From positions 59,069,800 to 59,133,799 of the forward strand of contig OX381714.1 in NCBI GenBank assembly GCA_947462335.1: a DNA stretch of 64,000 bases, written 5' to 3'. This DNA is from Harmothoe impar (lineage: Eukaryota > Annelida > Polychaeta > Phyllodocida > Polynoidae). Under the pieces are notes generated by a model, which had not been told where the DNA came from, did not search any database, and was given only the letters and a program-made list of their open reading frames with translations. Shown in pieces: positions 1-10,990 of this stretch. Each line of letters opens with the position of its first letter. The stretch's first letter is position 1. Both the position numbers and the translations under genes were made by a program.

Positions 1-175
1 CGATTTGGGGCTGATCCTATAAGCTGCACTAGCGATCTGATTATGGTGCCTTTAGTACTGTACCATAGTAGCAAAAACTTGCGTATAAGCCGCACCCTGA
101 CTCTGGACCTATTCTATAAGCCACACTGCCGATCTGATGCGCGTATAAGCCGCGGTACCTATTCTTATTGTAGCT
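1..175. repeat. Diverged repeat with TATAAGCCGCA motif
   Basis: The motif TATAAGC(C/T)(G/A)CA occurs about four times, twice close to GCGATCTGA or CCGATCTGA. This looks like the subterminal part of a DNA-transposon-derived repeat cut by the window edge. No coding sequence is seen. Confidence 0.4.
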
Positions 176-424
176 ACCCCTCAAATCAAGGTGTAGGATA
201 GGAAGGGGTTTGAGTAATGAAGTTACATGGTAATATATATATTGGTTGGCCAGTCTGGATACTTAATGATAATGATATCACAATGCCTGATTATTTTGCA
301 AGCTTTATGCATTATAATATAACACCCATAGTCACCCCTAGTAGTGTGATGCATGGGGTCTGTCACCGTAATGCTACAACACCTCTTATGTGGGGCACAG
401 CATGTCCAAACAAGATTAAACAAG

Positions 425-600
425 AAAAATGTGGCTTTGACCACTGTCGGGTTTGCTAGCAACCCCGAATCTGGTCAAAGCCACATTTTTACATCTGCAA
501 TGTCGCAACAAAATGTCCTGACGTTATTTGTAGGCCTATGAATGGCCGGATGTCATTTTTATCTTACATAATAATAAATGATTAATATCAATTACCATAC
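425..600. repeat. Short hairpin repeat, copy 1
   Basis: Two perfect 19-bp arms (425-443 and 472-490, core GTGGCTTTGACCA) flank a 28-nt loop. They are followed by an AT-rich tail with CATAATAATAAATGATTAAT. A second, diverged copy with the same order of parts lies near 3,698-3,830, so this is a dispersed repeat rather than a unique structure. The short ORFs here are shadows of the hairpin. Confidence 0.55.
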
Positions 601-971
601 AAAATCAATACATAGGCCTATAGATCTAATCAATTTACTAGTTTATCCTCAGTTCCCCTCCCCCTCCCCCTACAGCCTACAGGGAACCATCTAGGCCTAG
701 GCCCTATGTGCCATCTAAGTACCGGTAGCCCTAACTGTAAGAAAATGATAAAACATAGACTTATAGGCATTTATGCCCATGGAAATCCCTGAAACTGGTG
801 GGAACTATGCAGGGCTAGTCTATAAATTACTACTAAAGCACATGCCTAGGCCTAGTGTTATAGGCCTACAGGAACAATAGGACACCTTTTTCCATGACAA
901 TGCTTAGGCCTAGTCAGCTGTTTTTTTAAACCTGCCAACTCCCAAAGTATCAACCCAACTCCATAAAACTG

Positions 972-1285
972 ACTAGGCCAAAAAAAAAGAAAGGTTTGTT
1001 TCAGGTCACCCGACCGACCCTATCTAAACAGGGCCGACCCTACGTTTTTTTATGCAATTTTGAAGAAATATTTATATTTTTAGACTTTTGGGGTCAATTT
1101 TAGGTTTACAAAATTTTGGAAAAAAATCTCATCATTTTTACACTTTTTTGGGTCAATTTTAGAGAGGAAGTAAAAAAAGTAAAAAATTTTAGAGGGGAAG
1201 TAAAAAAAAAAAAAATCCGACCTACCGACCCTAGAGTTTCTTCCCATGTTACCTGAAACAAAACTTTTTTTTAATTTGGCCTAGT
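972..1285. mobile_element. MITE with AT-rich interior
   Basis: Terminal inverted repeats begin ACTAGGCCAAA and continue through an A-run to GTTTGTTTCAGGT on the left. The mirror image (ACCTGAAACAAAAC...GGCCTAGT) closes the right side. The interior holds repeated GGGTCAATTTTAG and CCGACCCTA motifs. It is about 314 bp and non-coding. The superfamily cannot be assigned. Confidence 0.6.
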
Positions 1286-1289
1286 AGTA

Positions 1290-3540
1290 TGGTAGGCCTA
1301 TCTGTGGCCAGTGTGGGACTATGTCGCAGTCGGGACTATGTATGATTAGGCCTATGCGGGGTAGGCCTATGCGGGGTATGTAGGCCTACGGGGGGGGGGG
1401 GGGGTGGCATGCCCCCCCCCCTCACACACACACTCAGGGATGTCAACTTTTGGAATGAGCAAGAGACTAGAGTGAGACTTTTCCAAACTGATAAAGTGTA
1501 CGTGAACATATCGGGGCGCGAAGCGCCGCGGTTTGAAAGCGCAGCGCTGCGACCAAGGTAGGCGGGTCTAAGGGCATGCCCCCCCCCAGAAAATTTTGAA
1601 AATTTAGATGTCAAATGGTGCAATTTGATGTGTTCTGAGAGCATCTTTGTAACTTTGGTTCTAATTGGAGTATCTAAAAAAATATTTCAGTTCTGGAAAG
1701 CCTAGAATCTCAGGAATGCGTGAGATTGCTTTACCCCTGCGTGAGAGCGTGAGACAGGGTGCAAATGCGTGAGTCTCACGCCCAATGCGTGAGGGTTGAC
1801 AGCCCTGCACACTTTTGACGAACCCCAAAAAAATTACCCCTCAGTCCCCCTTACTTTGAAACTGCTTGCCACTCCCCTGCCGTGTTAAGGCTATTCCCTA
1901 AATATGATAGGCCTACTTAATCTAAGGTCTACCCAGTTACCTGGTGTGTTTGTCCCTTCTCGCCGAATCTGAATGATCATTGACGTTCTGGCCCATCTCG
2001 GGATCTCTGGCCAGTCTGGGACTGAGATTGCAGTCTATAGAATAGCGTGATCAACTGTTGCGATTTTGCAGATCCCACGCTTTTGTGACCCCGATTTGGG
2101 AATTGACAATCACGTCGGGATGCAGTTATCTGTTGCGCGGCAAGTTGCCTGGTTACGGGTGCTACCTAGCGTCGTGCTGACGTCAGATTTGGTGTGCCTA
2201 AGCTGGCGCCAGTCAGACTTCTGGGTGGTAGGGCCTAGGGCCTATATTCACGATCATCTTCCGCTTCAGTTTCAGCTTTCATTTAGATCTAAGCCATTAG
2301 AAGTTGATGCGGTATTACCACTTAGCCTACATTCAAACGTTCAAGAATAAACGCACCCATGATCTTATTTTCATTATCACAATCGGCCCTGTGACGTCAT
2401 AGGCCTAGACAGCTGTGAAATGAAACAATCAGTTGGTTTACAGTAATTTCAGGCCTTTAATAGAATATTAGATCTATGAAATGTTTATGTTTATCTATTT
2501 TGCAAGATCGTCCATGAATCTCCATATACTCACACCTCCTAAAAAGTCGTTTGACTCACACATGATTTTATTTTCATGACCACAATCTGTCTTGTGACGT
2601 CATAGTGCCCCATATGGTGCCCAGGCAAACCGAAAACATTAATAGGGTTTGCCGACGCCGCCTAAAGGCAGCGTCAGGTCACTACGTTCCCGGGCCGCTG
2701 GCGCGGCAGGCAAACCCGAAAAAATCATGTTTCAATTCCATACTTGTATACTGACTTGTAATAAACAAATCATTATGGATGTGTTGAAGTTCCGAAATTG
2801 TGCAAATCCTAAGTGCTACTGCACTGGCACCCCATGATGTCCTGCTAGGGTAAACCACTTTAACCCTTTAAGGATAACATGATGCCTTAATGCATCATGT
2901 CCTTGGTTGTCATGATGCATGAATGAAGCCCTGGAGATTAACTCACCAGTGTTGCATTCAAGCATCATGTAGAAAAAATCCTGAAGGGTCTGCATGATGC
3001 AGTGGGCACAAAATGCAGTTCAATGGTGAATCAACATTGAATTAACATTGAATCAATGTTGTCAACCATTCATCACTATTGATTCAATGTTTTGTGCCCA
3101 CTGGGATGCAGCACGGCAGAGTTACTCGTCAGGGCTGCATTGATGCACCATAACAAGCAGGTGTAGACACTAACTTTTTCTGACATGGGCCCCCAGGGCC
3201 CACAGGTTAGAGAATCTACGGGCCCGGACCTACATCTGTGGGCCCAACAAAATCATTTGCTTTTTTTCAAAGAAAAAAGCATAGTTATCATTGATTAAGT
3301 TATATCAAAACGTAATCAGAATATCCAGGTTCCTGATAATTTACGCTTTCCAATGATATGTCACATGCCTGTAATTATAAAAGCTCATTTTTCATGGATT
3401 TCCTTGCCTAATTCCTGTGGGCCACCCTGGCCCATAGGAAGCTAATTTTGTGGAAAACTACGGGCTCGGGCCAAGAATTATGTGCCATTGGCTCCCGGGC
3501 CAGCGTTAGTGTCTACCCCTGACAAGTGTCATATTTTACA
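1290..3540. other. Non-coding stretch with repeats
   Basis: No exon was recognised on either strand, although later exons of the minus-strand DEG/ENaC gene could be hidden here. It holds G- and C-runs around 1,389-1,430, a GC-rich repeat with GGCATGCCCCCCC at 1,500-1,590, an inverted GGGTTTGCC/GGCAAACCC pair at about 2,646 and 2,709, and CATGATGCA-type dispersed repeats at 2,860-3,150. AGGCCTA is very frequent in the first 2.4 kb. Confidence 0.5.
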
Positions 3541-3553
3541 GGGTCAACCCTAC

Positions 3554-3615
3554 CTGAGGCCTTGAAGAAGTCGTTGAGAACATCATGCATTCCCTCTTGG
3601 AAGATCCCTGTAGAT
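3554..3615 (-). CDS. DEG/ENaC channel, coding exon 4
   Basis: This 62-bp exon has acceptor TTGCAG and donor GTAGGG. One base completes the codon split from the previous exon, twenty codons follow, and one base is carried on. It encodes a segment just after the post-TM1 strand, including QEGMHDVLNDFF, which would lie at the start of the extracellular domain. The phase match with the upstream exon and the clean splice sites support it. The next exon was not recognised, so the gene is incomplete in this window. Confidence 0.7.
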
Positions 3616-3697
3616 CTGCAAGAAAAACGCAACATGACATTTTTATACAAGTCATTGTTATAAGTAAAATTTATATATGCAAAGAATCCATCTTAAG

Positions 3698-3830
3698 AAA
3701 AAAGTGGCTTTGACCACTGTCAGGGTGTCCACCTTGACTGTCGTCAAAGTCCCATTTTCCTTGCATCCTAGAAGCGGCAAAAAAAAGTCCTGACATGTCT
3801 TAAAACATAATAAATGATTAATTCATATAG
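3698..3830. repeat. Short hairpin repeat, copy 2
   Basis: Related to the repeat at 425-600: GTGGCTTTGACCACTGTC, an inverted partner near 3,741, then GTCCTGAC and an AT-rich tail with CATAATAAATGATTAAT. It lies in intron 3 of the DEG/ENaC gene. Confidence 0.5.
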
Positions 3831-4045
3831 AAAAATGGTATTTTCTAGACCCGTCAAAACACCATTTTTGGGGGGTTCAAGAAATAGCAACCGAAAGCTA
3901 AGGTGTAAGGGACAACATGCCAGGGACATGACAGGACGTGGTGGTTATGTGATGGACGTGAGAGGGAGGTCCACCGCCCCTCCCCCAGCCCGAGGCATAC
4001 GTCACAAGATGTTTGCACCCCGGCCCCACCCACCACCCAAAGCCA

Positions 4046-4331
4046 CACAGAGAAAAGTAATAGGGTCAAAAAGTGCAGGTTGCCTCCAGAATAACTCCCC
4101 TCTCTAGGGGAGTCCAGGTCACCTAGGAGGCCTAGGTGATTCTCCGTTTGACCTAAGGGAATCACCTGGGTGAGTAATGTGACCCCGAGAGCTATATAAC
4201 TCCCCCAGTGACTCCCTTAGGTCAGCCAGAGAGTTACCTAGGCTCCTTCAGGCGACCTGAACTCCCCTAAAGAGGGGAGTTATTCTGGAGGCAACCTGGA
4301 CTCACTTTTGACACGGTTTCTTCTCTCTGTG
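4046..4331. mobile_element. CACAGAGA-ended MITE, copy 1
   Basis: Inverted repeats of about 80 bp start at CACAGAGAAAAG on the left and end at CTTCTCTCTGTG on the right. They run through TGCAGGTTGCCTCC and ACTCCCCTCT. The interior is rich in paired GGAGTC/GACTCC-like and AGGTCACCT motifs. The same outer sequence ends the elements near 49.8 kb and 54.7 kb. It is inserted in intron 3 of the DEG/ENaC gene. The 90-100 codon ORFs here are shadows of the repeat. Confidence 0.7.
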
Positions 4332-5075
4332 AAATCCTGTTAGAAATGAGCACTCCCTAAGCCCATATAATTATAAGAGTTACACTTTACTTATTAAAGG
4401 AGATTTTCTGCCCCTCACTGATTTTGAAATGTGGAAGGGCGGGTTATTCACATATAGTTTATAACTCCTGAATTTAATAAGGCCCCTCATCCCCCCATCC
4501 TAGCCCTTTCGCTTTGACCTTTAGTAACATGAAAACTTTTCAATGAAAACTAACTATTTTCAAAAGAGGAGGAAGAAGGGACTAGGGGTCCATCTTATTA
4601 GAAAATAGTTAGTTTTAGCAAGCTGAACGTAGACGTAGGCGTGGACGTAGACGTAGCTGTAAAGAACGTTTCAGCAGTTTCCTACGTCCAGCACTATACG
4701 TATATTACATCCGATTGGGCCAACATATCGTAATGAGATTAACTGACAGCCATCTAGGGGTATACATGTCTATGATCCCTGAAAATGGTAAATATTGAAC
4801 TATAAAGGGAACATATCATAAAATATGGTCAAACATTGCACTGTTTTTACTACACCACTATTGACCATGACAGAGTCCACATGCTAAAATGCAGTGTTCT
4901 AACGTATGCAGCAGGCACGTAGCGCTCCCTATGTCCACGTGTCCCTGCTAAAACTCTCTCATAAATACTGCCTTGATACGTGAAGTGGGACTCAAACTAG
5001 GCTTTCTCACTCGGCTTCACTATGGGGCAGCCTGTCTAGCTATATGTCTCTAAGATGAGGTCTACAGTTACTTAC

Positions 5076-5243
5076 TTAAAGAGGTTCTGGTTGCAGAGTG
5101 TGACGGCAGGAAAGGGGAGTTCCGGTTTGTATGTGACGTCTACGTTGACAGATTTGGGACGTTCAAAGTACTTGACAAGGTTGTTAAAGATGATGATGAG
5201 CAGCGTGATGGTGGCTCCTAGTATCACCAGGGTCCAGATTATC
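5076..5243 (-). CDS. DEG/ENaC channel, coding exon 3 (TM1)
   Basis: This 168-bp exon has acceptor TTTTATTCAG and donor GTAAGTAAC. It starts with one base finishing a codon and ends with two bases of the next. It encodes a hydrophobic first membrane segment (IIWTLVILGATITLLIIIF). After a short linker comes PFPAVTLCNQN, the post-TM1 strand typical of DEG/ENaC sodium channels (ASIC, FaNaC, ENaC and relatives). The family forms trimeric channels at the plasma membrane. Which subfamily this belongs to cannot be told without the extracellular and TM2 exons. Confidence 0.9.
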
Positions 5244-5439
5244 CTGAATAAAACAAACATATAGATGTAATTAGGTGAAAAGTAAAGCCTTGAGTTAGTA
5301 ATGAGTTACAGGAAAAAAGTAATGTTTCATATCATAAAGAGAATAAATATCCGACATGAGAAACATGAAAAAATAGGACTAGATATTGTCCCCTTAGAAT
5401 TGATGTTAAATATGTGGGAATAAGATTCTGTTCTCTTCT

Positions 5440-5545
5440 TCTCCTTCTCCCTCCATTCCTCTGTTTCTTTCTCTATGTCTGTGTCTGTGTCTGTCTGCCT
5501 CTTTCTCTGTCTCTTTCTCCCTGTGTCTCTCTGAGTGTCTCTGTC
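5440..5545. repeat. Pyrimidine-rich microsatellite
   Basis: A CT/TCTG-rich tract of about 100 bp in intron 2 of the DEG/ENaC gene. On the gene strand it is purine-rich. Confidence 0.7.
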
Positions 5546-5650
5546 AATTAATTAGGAGGAAATGAACAAGAACTGTTGTTATGATCCATTAAATACAACA
5601 TGAATACAATATTTGTCAGCTGCAGGACCGGGACACAAGCATGTACTTAC

Positions 5651-5753
5651 CGTCTGGCATTATGAGTGTGTTTAGTTGTCGGAAACCGTATCCCATGAAG
5701 GGTTGTTTCTTGTGTAAAGTCTTGCAGAAGCTCCCTCCATGGAGGTGGAGTGT
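5651..5753 (-). CDS. DEG/ENaC channel, coding exon 2 (HG motif)
   Basis: This 103-bp exon has acceptor CACCTTTCAG and donor GTAAGTACA. It enters with two bases and leaves with two, matching its neighbours. It encodes a cytoplasmic N-terminal segment ending before TM1 and contains TTLHG. The His-Gly pair at this place is the conserved gating motif of DEG/ENaC channels. The first two residues come from the codon joined to exon 1. Confidence 0.85.
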
Positions 5754-5877
5754 CTGAAAGGTGAAGACACACATGATGGAAAGGGGAAATTAGCATTGTG
5801 TACGTAACAACCACAGAAATGAGCCAATGTAATGGCCTTTATGAAGGAGATTCTGCCTAGAGTAGGCCATAATTCGT

Positions 5878-5970
5878 CCAGTCCCCCCCCCCCCCTAGAA
5901 AGGGGGTCCACATTTTCTCCCCCCCCCCAAATCGACCAACCCCCCCTGTTGTTAAAAGATGACTACTCCT
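5878..5970. repeat. Fragment of G-run MITE
   Basis: C-runs, ATCGACCAACCCCCC and TGTTGTTAAAAGATGACTACTCC match the right end of the intact element at 10,699-10,990. It lies in intron 1 of the DEG/ENaC gene. Confidence 0.6.
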
Positions 5971-6264
5971 TCAGCACCCCAGTGCCTTCTGATATCAAGT
6001 AGCCTTTACTCTTGGTGCTTGAATAATATTAGCACTTATTCAAGGCCAGTTTTAGTGCATTGAAATACCAAGTGCCATACAATAATTATTTCATTTAAAC
6101 ATTTTGTTCTTGTTCAAAAAGGTTCGATCATATGAAAGAAATTCAAGATCAGACTTGGGATTATAAAACTTGAACATCTCAGTTTGACAATCCTAAAGCC
6201 AGTGTATTCATAATTAAAAGAACCATATCAACAACCCTCATTAAGATGAAAGCTGAAACCTTAC

Positions 6265-6280
6265 TCGATGAGTCCTTCAT
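6265..6280 (-). CDS. DEG/ENaC channel, first coding exon (16 bp)
   Basis: ATG at 6280 lies in a strong context (CCACCATGA). Five codons (MKDSS) and one base precede a GTAAGG donor. The one-base overhang fits the two-base entry of exon 2, so four exons join in frame with no stop (349 nt). Only about 25 residues precede the HG motif, so the cytoplasmic N-terminus is short. An upstream ATG out of frame is possible, and the promoter is not identified. Confidence 0.65.
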
Positions 6281-7760
6281 GGTGGGTGGAGTGAGTCAGA
6301 CGTCAGACATGGCGCATCTCCGTATCACAACTGGTGACTTCGTCCAATACAGACTGCATGGTGCTGCTGCATTTCCGCATCACTGAACACTTTAACACTT
6401 TGAGGACTGCATGATGCCTTAAAAGCCTATGTACTTTTGTCGTCAAGATGCACCATTACAGGGCAGGCAAGTCTCTGCCAATGCTGCAAGTGTGTATCAT
6501 GCCTACCAATCAGGAGTGTATCAACCGTCATGAGGGCTTTTTACCAGTCCTGCAATCACACATGATGATAATAAAGGGGCATTAAAGGACTAAATACTGC
6601 TCATCAAGGATAAACTCTTAATATGCATGACTGCAGCACTGGTGAGCCACTCGCTAGGGCTGCATTCATGTACCTTGATAACTAAAAGCCATAATGCATC
6701 TATGCACTATACAGTTCTTAAAGAGCTAAGGGTCTGCACCGGTCAGGGTAAGGGCAATTTTCATGGAGCTGACTCATCAATGTTTCATAGCTTAGCCACT
6801 AACTAGCTATGTGAGAGATATGGAGGACACAATAGGAAGCCATGTCTTATTGTGGAAGGTGCTGCAGAGAATTAGTCTGGTGTTAAGTGTGCCAGACGAT
6901 CAATCGAGCGAGAACATCCACCGGAAGCAGGATGCTGAAATATTCACAGCGATGTGTAGGACTCTAATGGGAAGTAATGTAGTGAGACGGATGGCAGTTA
7001 TATAGATGGACTGTGTTATCATAACATTCATAGTTATGAAAAGGCATCAGTGTGTTTTGATAACAGGCATTTTTAGAAAATATGGTGAATGCCCTCCCCC
7101 CGTTCCTACTCTATGGAAACAGTAATTACTACGATTTCTAGTGTTAGTATTTTGGAAAGATCACAGTACTATCTCACGATAGTCCCGTAATAAATTATGA
7201 ATTATCAAAAAGATTTAATAAATATGTATATAAAATATGTCAACTTTTAACATGTCGCCTGTGATTAAGCATTGCTCTAATTAGTAACAATGAAGCACCC
7301 CCCTGTACGAGGATTTTTTTTTTGCTGTTTTTATGATTCGCCAAATGATTCTGTATGTTATCGCAAATTGTTCATTGAACATGTCCAAAAAATGTGTTTC
7401 CAACAGTGAGAGGAAGAACTTGATCATGATACTGGGTATCTTTTGTACTCAATAAGCTTCAGATCGTATTTCATCCTTTATATCATTGTATATTGTTCAT
7501 CTTTATATCATCGACTATGTGTTCAAAAATCTTGGATCAAGCAATTATAGGTATCACCACTTATTGTCATGACAACCACATGTATATCTTGTGTCTTTGG
7601 CAGTAAAATCATTTTCAAACCTAAAAATTACTTAAACGTTACCATAATTCATAAGTAGAGTGCCTTAAATCCTTGAATAACCACAAAACCAAGTGTGTGA
7701 CACCAGGTGAATCTACCCTATACCAAGCAGAAGCAGGAAACACTTCACAACCTGTGAAGG
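6281..7760. other. Non-coding upstream region of DEG/ENaC gene
   Basis: No exon seen. From 6,383 to 6,730 there are repeats of the CATGATGCA / TTAAAGG type also found at 2.9, 9.8, 11.6 and 28.9 kb. The remainder is AT-rich and unremarkable. Confidence 0.45.
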
Positions 7761-7767
7761 TAGTTAT

Positions 7768-7998
7768 ATGAATTTAGTGGTCAAGGGGGGAGGGGGGTCG
7801 GTGGATTTGGGGGGGGGGGCAAAAAGATTTAGACCCCTCTCGAAGGGAGGAGCAAAAAAATTGCATCCCTTTTTAGTGAAAAAGCCTGCTTGTTACTGTA
7901 GTACAAAGGGGTCAGCCCAACTAAATTTCAATCTGGTTGGGGGAACGAGAAAAATGTCGACCCACTCGCGCGGAAATCTGCCACAATGTCACATGTAA
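7768..7998. mobile_element. G-run MITE, truncated copy
   Basis: It is collinear with the interior of the element at 10,699-10,990: GGTGGATTTGGGGGGGG, GAAAAAGCCTGC, AAAGGGGTC and AATTTCAA. It lacks the AGGGAGTG end, so it is 5'-truncated or diverged. The 76-codon ORF across it is a shadow. Confidence 0.6.
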
Positions 7999-8779
7999 AA
8001 TTTGGAAAATAAAAATGTTACCTTTCATCTTCATGTCTCATGTTGCCTCTAAAAACCTAGTATTTCCCCTATTCAATTTAAGAAATACCACATGTCATCT
8101 AACTCATTGATATTTCCTCATTTGACTTAAAGGGAATTGCTAGTTCCTACACAGAAGCCACCTGGCGGCAAAAATTGAAGCTCATGAAAAGTATTTTAAA
8201 GCTGTATTCATATTCCTACATAGACCAATTTCCCTAAATCAACTATTTGTATTTGCTATTTTGACAGTATACCTCCATTGTTCAGATACATTCACTGCTA
8301 GGACACCCATAGCATCCTATAGCTAAGGCAAAAGACAGATTTTTCAAAAAATTCATGCCTTTCTCATTTCATCTGTGACCCACTGTTTTATTGGACCTAA
8401 AGTGTTTGTATAGATGTCCACTATACGTTCCAAATGTTTGGTTGCAATATCAATAGAAGAATGACAGATAATGTGAAGATACTGTTTTCCCATTCCTTTC
8501 TATAGTTGAGGTACTCCTTTGCTCAAATGGCCGTATCATGAAAGTTAGTACCGTGACATGGCAATACCTTTGATTTTCTATTTGATAATAAATCAATACT
8601 AATATAATCCTGAGTTATATGCAAAGGTCAATAGAACATCAGTAATCCTGCGACAAGTAGCAAGTCCCTTTAACTCCATGTTGCAGGTGGAATTTTAGAA
8701 ATGCTCATGTTGCCATACCAAAGTAAGATGTCTGGTGCCACACCATCACAGACACCCACATCCAAAACCACATACCCCC

Positions 8780-8932
8780 TGCCCCTCCCCTAGAGACTAC
8801 CCACCCACTGGAGCAGTACGTCAGGACACCTCTCCAGCCTCCTGTGTGCCCTCCTCCTGCCCCTGCTGGTCCACCCCCAGCCGGGTATGGACACCCGGGA
8901 GGATCCTCCAGGCCATAGCACCCCTCTGTATC
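8780..8932 (+). CDS. Possible exon, unassigned (Pro-rich in one frame)
   Basis: A GC-rich island in AT-rich surroundings follows CCCTCCCCTAG, a plausible acceptor, and precedes CTG|GTAGGT, a plausible donor. In one frame it encodes a Pro/Gly-rich tail (PPPAPAGPPPAGYGHPG) that ends at a TAG near 8,917. The other frames stay open across it. No family is recognised and no partner exon was found. It may be a terminal exon, a pseudogene piece or chance. Confidence 0.25.
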
Positions 8933-9017
8933 TGGTAGGTATTATATATAGCAGTGCAAATTGATGGCTCAGAAAGTTTGTTTGAAGTTGGCTAGTATTT
9001 ACCATTTAATATTCAAC

Positions 9018-9055
9018 AGATCACAACGTTTCGACCAAAGTAGGCCTTCATCAGG
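9018..9055 (-). ncRNA. Hammerhead-like ribozyme motif (candidate)
   Basis: On the minus strand CTGATGA (9054-9048) is followed by a short GGCC/GGTC hairpin and then GAAAC (9032-9028). This is the order of the hammerhead core with stem II. Stems I and III and the cleavage triplet could not be defined by eye. A similar motif lies at 51,826. Such motifs are known in Penelope-like retroelements and retrozymes, but no element was delimited here. Confidence 0.35.
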
Positions 9056-9114
9056 TGATTTGTTTTTCCTTAACCTAATCATTCACTGATGTGACATCAT
9101 CACTATTAATCATT

Positions 9115-9300
9115 TAGGGCCGAGCATCGACTATAGTCGATGCCATGGCTGGCCGAGCATCGACTATAGTCATCACTATAATCATCATAACTCTATTGGA
9201 ATCAGCAAAGGCTCGGCCCTGGGAGGGTTCCTATGAAAATGTCCCGGCCCCTTCACCAGCATTTTTTTTTGGTCGGCCTTAAAGGGTTAAGGGCTAAGAT
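9115..9300. repeat. Dispersed repeat (GCCGAGCATCGACTATAG)
   Basis: GGCCGAGCATCGACTATAGT occurs twice in tandem, followed by GGCTCGGCCC and CTTAAAGGGTTAA. A diverged copy lies at 33,690-33,840. It is non-coding. Confidence 0.5.
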
Positions 9301-10698
9301 CTATATACCACGATTTTACAGGAAAAAACTTACACAGACGCTGTTCAATACACCATTGTCACTTACACAGCCGTGGCTTAATTTGATATGCATTTATTTC
9401 CTTTTTAACTCATCCTCCACACAGTATGTAAAATATAGCTTTTTGTTGAGAAGAGCGGTAATATAAAATCACCGTAAAGTGGTTGACATATTCCTTAATA
9501 TCTCTGCTAAAATATGCTATAACATAATGCCGATCCCGTTGAGCAGTGCAGTACACAAGATGCAGTAGCCCCGTACATCTTAAGTAGTAAAATGCAATGG
9601 TCAGATATAACAGACCAAAGGTTTGAATGGCTTTCTACCATACAGGTAGCTCACTGCCTCAGACCTTTAAGGATGGAAGGACTTGTGTTCATTTGCTGCT
9701 GTATTGCACAAAATAATCTGTGTCATTGTTATCGCTGGTGAGTGTAAAAACTCCTATTGGGTCTGCATGATGCATGAATAGAACACTGGCAAGTTACTAT
9801 CTTGTGTGGCAACCATCATGTCAACTGATAAGAATACATTTTGCATCAAAGCACTACTCTACCATTAAAGGGCTAAAGCAGGCCTCAGCCACTACTGCTC
9901 CCCCATTACCTTCCCCAGTCAGTGCCATCAATGCCTGCTAAATGGTCCTCTTTACAGCCTCACTAGTGGCCATTGATTTGATGTGATGCTCCGTTAAACC
10001 CTTTAATGGGGGCATTGACTGTAGACATGCAGCTCTAGTAGTGTGTAGGGTGATGCTAATGCTAAACAAATGTGGTCATTATAGAGGGTAGCACAATACT
10101 GATATAGACAGAGGATGTTATTGGCAATTGTTTGAATGGAGACATGAGGGGGTCTCCCAAACCCTTTTTACACAATCAGACTGAGTTAACCCTCTCTGTG
10201 GGGCATATTGATGGTGGATAGACATGAAACCATGAGACATTGTGTCGTCATTTTAGGGATTACTATGATTACAGTCCGAATTATTTATATATTTTTATTA
10301 GTAGTATTAGTAGGAACACATTCAGATTCAGTTGGGATATTATAAAGGGGTGTTATGAATGTAATATGGTCTTTGTATCATGGGCCCTATCATATGAATC
10401 TTCACTTTGACCTTTGTCAAATCATACCATACATTAGTATGCTTACTTTAGATTTAGTCTCTGAAGGTAATATCACACACGGATTATAAACATTGTATAG
10501 AATGTACATGGCAACCAAAAATGTATTTGAAAGGTTGGATATCTTGTAGCACTGTTGTGCCATTTGCACAATTAGATAAGTGCAGCTCAATTTTCCTACC
10601 TTGTAGGATGGGGACACTAGCTGTAATAAGCAGACTCGATCCTGAATTAAGCACCTAATAGGTATACTTGTCCTACATGGCTAAAATCCATTTTGCTT
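9301..10698. other. Non-coding stretch
   Basis: No gene seen. Short TTAA-ended repeats (TTAACCCTTTAA, CATGATGCA) lie at 9,740-9,870 and 9,990-10,020, which could be remnants of a TTAA-targeting MITE family. Confidence 0.4.
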
Positions 10699-10990
10699 AG
10701 GGAGTGGTCATTTTTTTAACAACAGGGGGGGGGGGGTTGGTGGATTTGGGGGGGGACCAAAAAAATTTGGATTCCTCTTGAGGGAGGGACCAAAAGAATT
10801 GCACCCTTTTTAACGAAAAAGCCTGCGCATTACTATAGCTCAAAGGGGTCGCGCTCAATTTCAACTTGCCTGAGGGGGAGGACCCAAAAAAATTTGACCC
10901 CTTCCGTGGGGGGGGGGGACCAAAGAATTGTCTACCCGCTCACGTGAAAATTCACCGACCCCCCCTGTTGTTAAAAAATTACCACTCCCT
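10699..10990. mobile_element. G-run MITE, intact copy
   Basis: Inverted repeats begin AGGGAGTGGTCATTTTTTTAA and continue through AACAACAGGGGGGG. The right end mirrors this (CCCCCCTGTTGTTAAAAAATTACCACTCCCT). It is 292 bp and non-coding. Homologous to the pieces at 5.9, 7.8 and 15.65 kb. Confidence 0.75.

Noticed and set aside
3814..4165. ORFs of 97 and 103 codons on opposite strands
   Set aside because: They run into the left arm of the MITE at 4,046 and across intron 3 of the DEG/ENaC gene; no family is recognisable.
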